A DNA stretch of 7,374 bases from Flavobacteriales bacterium (GTDB taxonomy: Bacteria > Bacteroidota > Bacteroidia > Flavobacteriales_D > Crocinitomicaceae): NCBI GenBank assembly GCA_947496835.1, contig CANMFV010000048.1, forward strand, positions 1-7,374. Direction: 5' to 3'. Positions 6,449 through 7,374 of the stretch are shown here, one piece after another (the stretch's first letter is position 1; each line of letters begins with the position of its first letter). A program made the position numbers and the translations under genes. The notes beneath the pieces are model-generated. The model worked only from the letters and a program-made list of their open reading frames with translations. It did not search any database and was not told where the DNA came from.

Positions 6449-7154
6449 ATTACTCTTATTGATTCTTTGCCTAAGTTTTGAAGCAAACAGTCAATACATT
6501 CTTTCTGGAAAAATCACTTTCGAACGAAGAACGAATTTGGAAAAAAAATTCACTGACCAACGCATGCGAAGAATGGTCACTGAGGAAAACAAAATCCGCA
6601 CAGAGCTTTTTTCCTTATATTTTAATGACACAGCCTCCGTATTTAAAGCTGTTCCTACAGATAAGCAAGACGACATGGCTTGGATGACAACAAAAAACAG
6701 TTACCTCCAACTACTAAATTCAGGAAAACAAATAACTGTTCTTGGACTCATGGGACAAAACATTTATGTTAAGGATAGTTTACCGACAAGGAGTTGGAGA
6801 ATTACAGATAGTAAACGAAGTATTTGCGGATATGATTGTAGAAAGGCAGTCTACCAAAAGAATGACAGTACCAGAATTTATGCTTGGTATACAACAGCTT
6901 TGGTGCCATCCGTCGGGCCAGAAGGATTTTGTGGGCTTCCAGGAACAATTCTTGGCCTAGCAACCGAAGATGGCGGAATCATTTACTTCGCAAAAAAAGT
7001 AGAGGAAATGAAACCTACAAAAGAAGATATGTCGGTTGAAATTGGCAAAAACAAGGTGTTTACGCTGAATGAACTGCACATCAAAATTGAAAAAGATTAC
7101 GGAAATATGCCTTGGGGTAAACGAATGTTTGAAGATCTGTTCCGTTGGCTATAA
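6426..7154 (+). CDS. GLPGLI-family secreted/periplasmic protein
   Basis: This 242-residue protein belongs to the GLPGLI (Porph_ging) family, found widely in Bacteroidota and without a well-established function. The signal peptide is residues 1-22 (Lys4 and Lys8, then a Leu/Ile-rich core; cleavage near ANS|Q), so the product reaches the periplasm or beyond. The family signature is clear: ICGYDCRKAVY (133-143), IYAWYTTALVP (151-161) and GPEGFCGLPGTILGL (164-178), with GLPGTI in place of GLPGLI. The mature chain has three cysteines, at 134, 138 and 169, all next to the signature, which could form a disulfide or bind a metal. The ATG at 6426 lies inside the end of the beta-barrel gene in another frame (23-base overlap), so the two are probably made from one mRNA with coupled translation. 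Later starts would destroy the signal peptide. Members of this family commonly sit beside OMP_b-brl_3 barrels, which supports a joint task at the outer membrane. Confidence 0.92.
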   Translation: MTLKAGIKLLLLILCLSFEANSQYILSGKITFERRTNLEKKFTDQRMRRMVTEENKIRTELFSLYFNDTASVFKAVPTDKQDDMAWMTTKNSYLQLLNSGKQITVLGLMGQNIYVKDSLPTRSWRITDSKRSICGYDCRKAVYQKNDSTRIYAWYTTALVPSVGPEGFCGLPGTILGLATEDGGIIYFAKKVEEMKPTKEDMSVEIGKNKVFTLNELHIKIEKDYGNMPWGKRMFEDLFRWL

Positions 7155-7172
7155 AACAATAAATTCAAACGA

Positions 7173-7374
7173 ATGAAAGGAATCATTTTAGCAGGAGGTT
7201 CAGGCACAAGGCTTCATCCTTTAACTTTAGCTGTAAGCAAGCAATTAATGCCTGTTTACGACAAGCCGATGATTTACTACCCACTATCCATTCTTATGAG
7301 TGCGGGAATTAAAGAAATATTGATTATTTCCACACCACATGACCTACCCCATTTTGAAAAACTATTGGGAAATG
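7173..7374 (+). CDS. rmlA: Glucose-1-phosphate thymidylyltransferase, 3'-truncated by the window edge
   Basis: RmlA (RfbA) makes dTDP-glucose from glucose-1-phosphate and dTTP, the first step toward dTDP-rhamnose and other deoxysugars of surface polysaccharides. The first 67 codons are visible out of about 290. They contain the nucleotide-binding signature LAGGSGTRLHPLT (6-18), followed by SKQLMPVYDKPMIYYPLS (22-39), the family's second conserved block, and STPHDLPHFEKLLG (53-66). His15 stands where Tyr is common in GTRLYPLT, a mild change. The start is fixed by the canonical MKGIILAGG. It follows the GLPGLI gene after 18 bases with an A-rich leader, no Shine-Dalgarno sequence and no terminator, so read-through from the envelope cluster is likely. 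The rest of the sugar pathway (rmlB, rmlC, rmlD) may follow beyond the window, but this cannot be seen. Confidence 0.96.
   Translation, partial: MKGIILAGGSGTRLHPLTLAVSKQLMPVYDKPMIYYPLSILMSAGIKEILIISTPHDLPHFEKLLGN

Noticed and set aside
6541..6548. Run of eight A in the GLPGLI gene as a phase-variation switch
   Set aside because: The reading frame is intact, the run encodes ordinary Glu-Lys-Lys codons, and such runs are frequent in AT-rich genes; no evidence of switching without reads.

Overview
The window is a low-GC, densely packed piece of a Bacteroidota chromosome, most likely from Flavobacteriales (a Fluviicola/Crocinitomicaceae-like lineage would fit, but that is a guess). Three things point there. 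The genes are typical of the phylum: an outer-membrane beta-barrel protein of the OMP_b-brl_3 type with a carboxypeptidase-regulatory-like N-terminal domain, a GLPGLI-family secreted protein, and a peptide deformylase with an acidic insert. Start codons are preceded by A-rich leaders without a clear Shine-Dalgarno sequence. A TAnnTTTG-type -7 promoter box lies upstream of ruvX. I see no tRNA, rRNA, CRISPR array, insertion sequence or phage gene, and no gene-free stretch longer than about 105 bases.

Layout. (1) 1-1122, plus strand: the 3' part of aroA (EPSP synthase, shikimate pathway), whose beginning lies before the window. (2) 1124-2709, minus strand: a three-gene operon transcribed ruvX, def, TPR-like lipoprotein. 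It converges on aroA with only one base between the two stop codons, and a small perfect inverted repeat covers both stops. (3) 2710-2814: a divergent intergenic region holding the probable ruvX promoter. (4) 2815-7154, plus strand: an envelope gene cluster of an unrecognised lipoprotein, a large outer-membrane beta-barrel protein with carboxypeptidase-regulatory-like and plug domains, and a GLPGLI-family periplasmic or secreted protein. The last two genes overlap by 23 bases. (5) 7173-7374, plus strand: the first 67 codons of rmlA (glucose-1-phosphate thymidylyltransferase), cut by the window end and starting 18 bases after the GLPGLI gene.

How the genes fit together. The minus-strand operon is housekeeping: RuvX/YqgF acts in rRNA maturation or DNA repair, Def removes the N-formyl group from new proteins, and the small lipoprotein is translationally coupled to def. 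The plus-strand cluster is the less understood part. The beta-barrel/GLPGLI pairing recurs in Bacteroidota without a well-established function, and here a lineage-specific lipoprotein precedes it. All three products carry export signals, so a shared outer-membrane/periplasmic system is a reasonable hypothesis, but the sequence alone does not show a substrate. This trio is the best candidate in the window for an undescribed system; everything else looks like conserved core metabolism.
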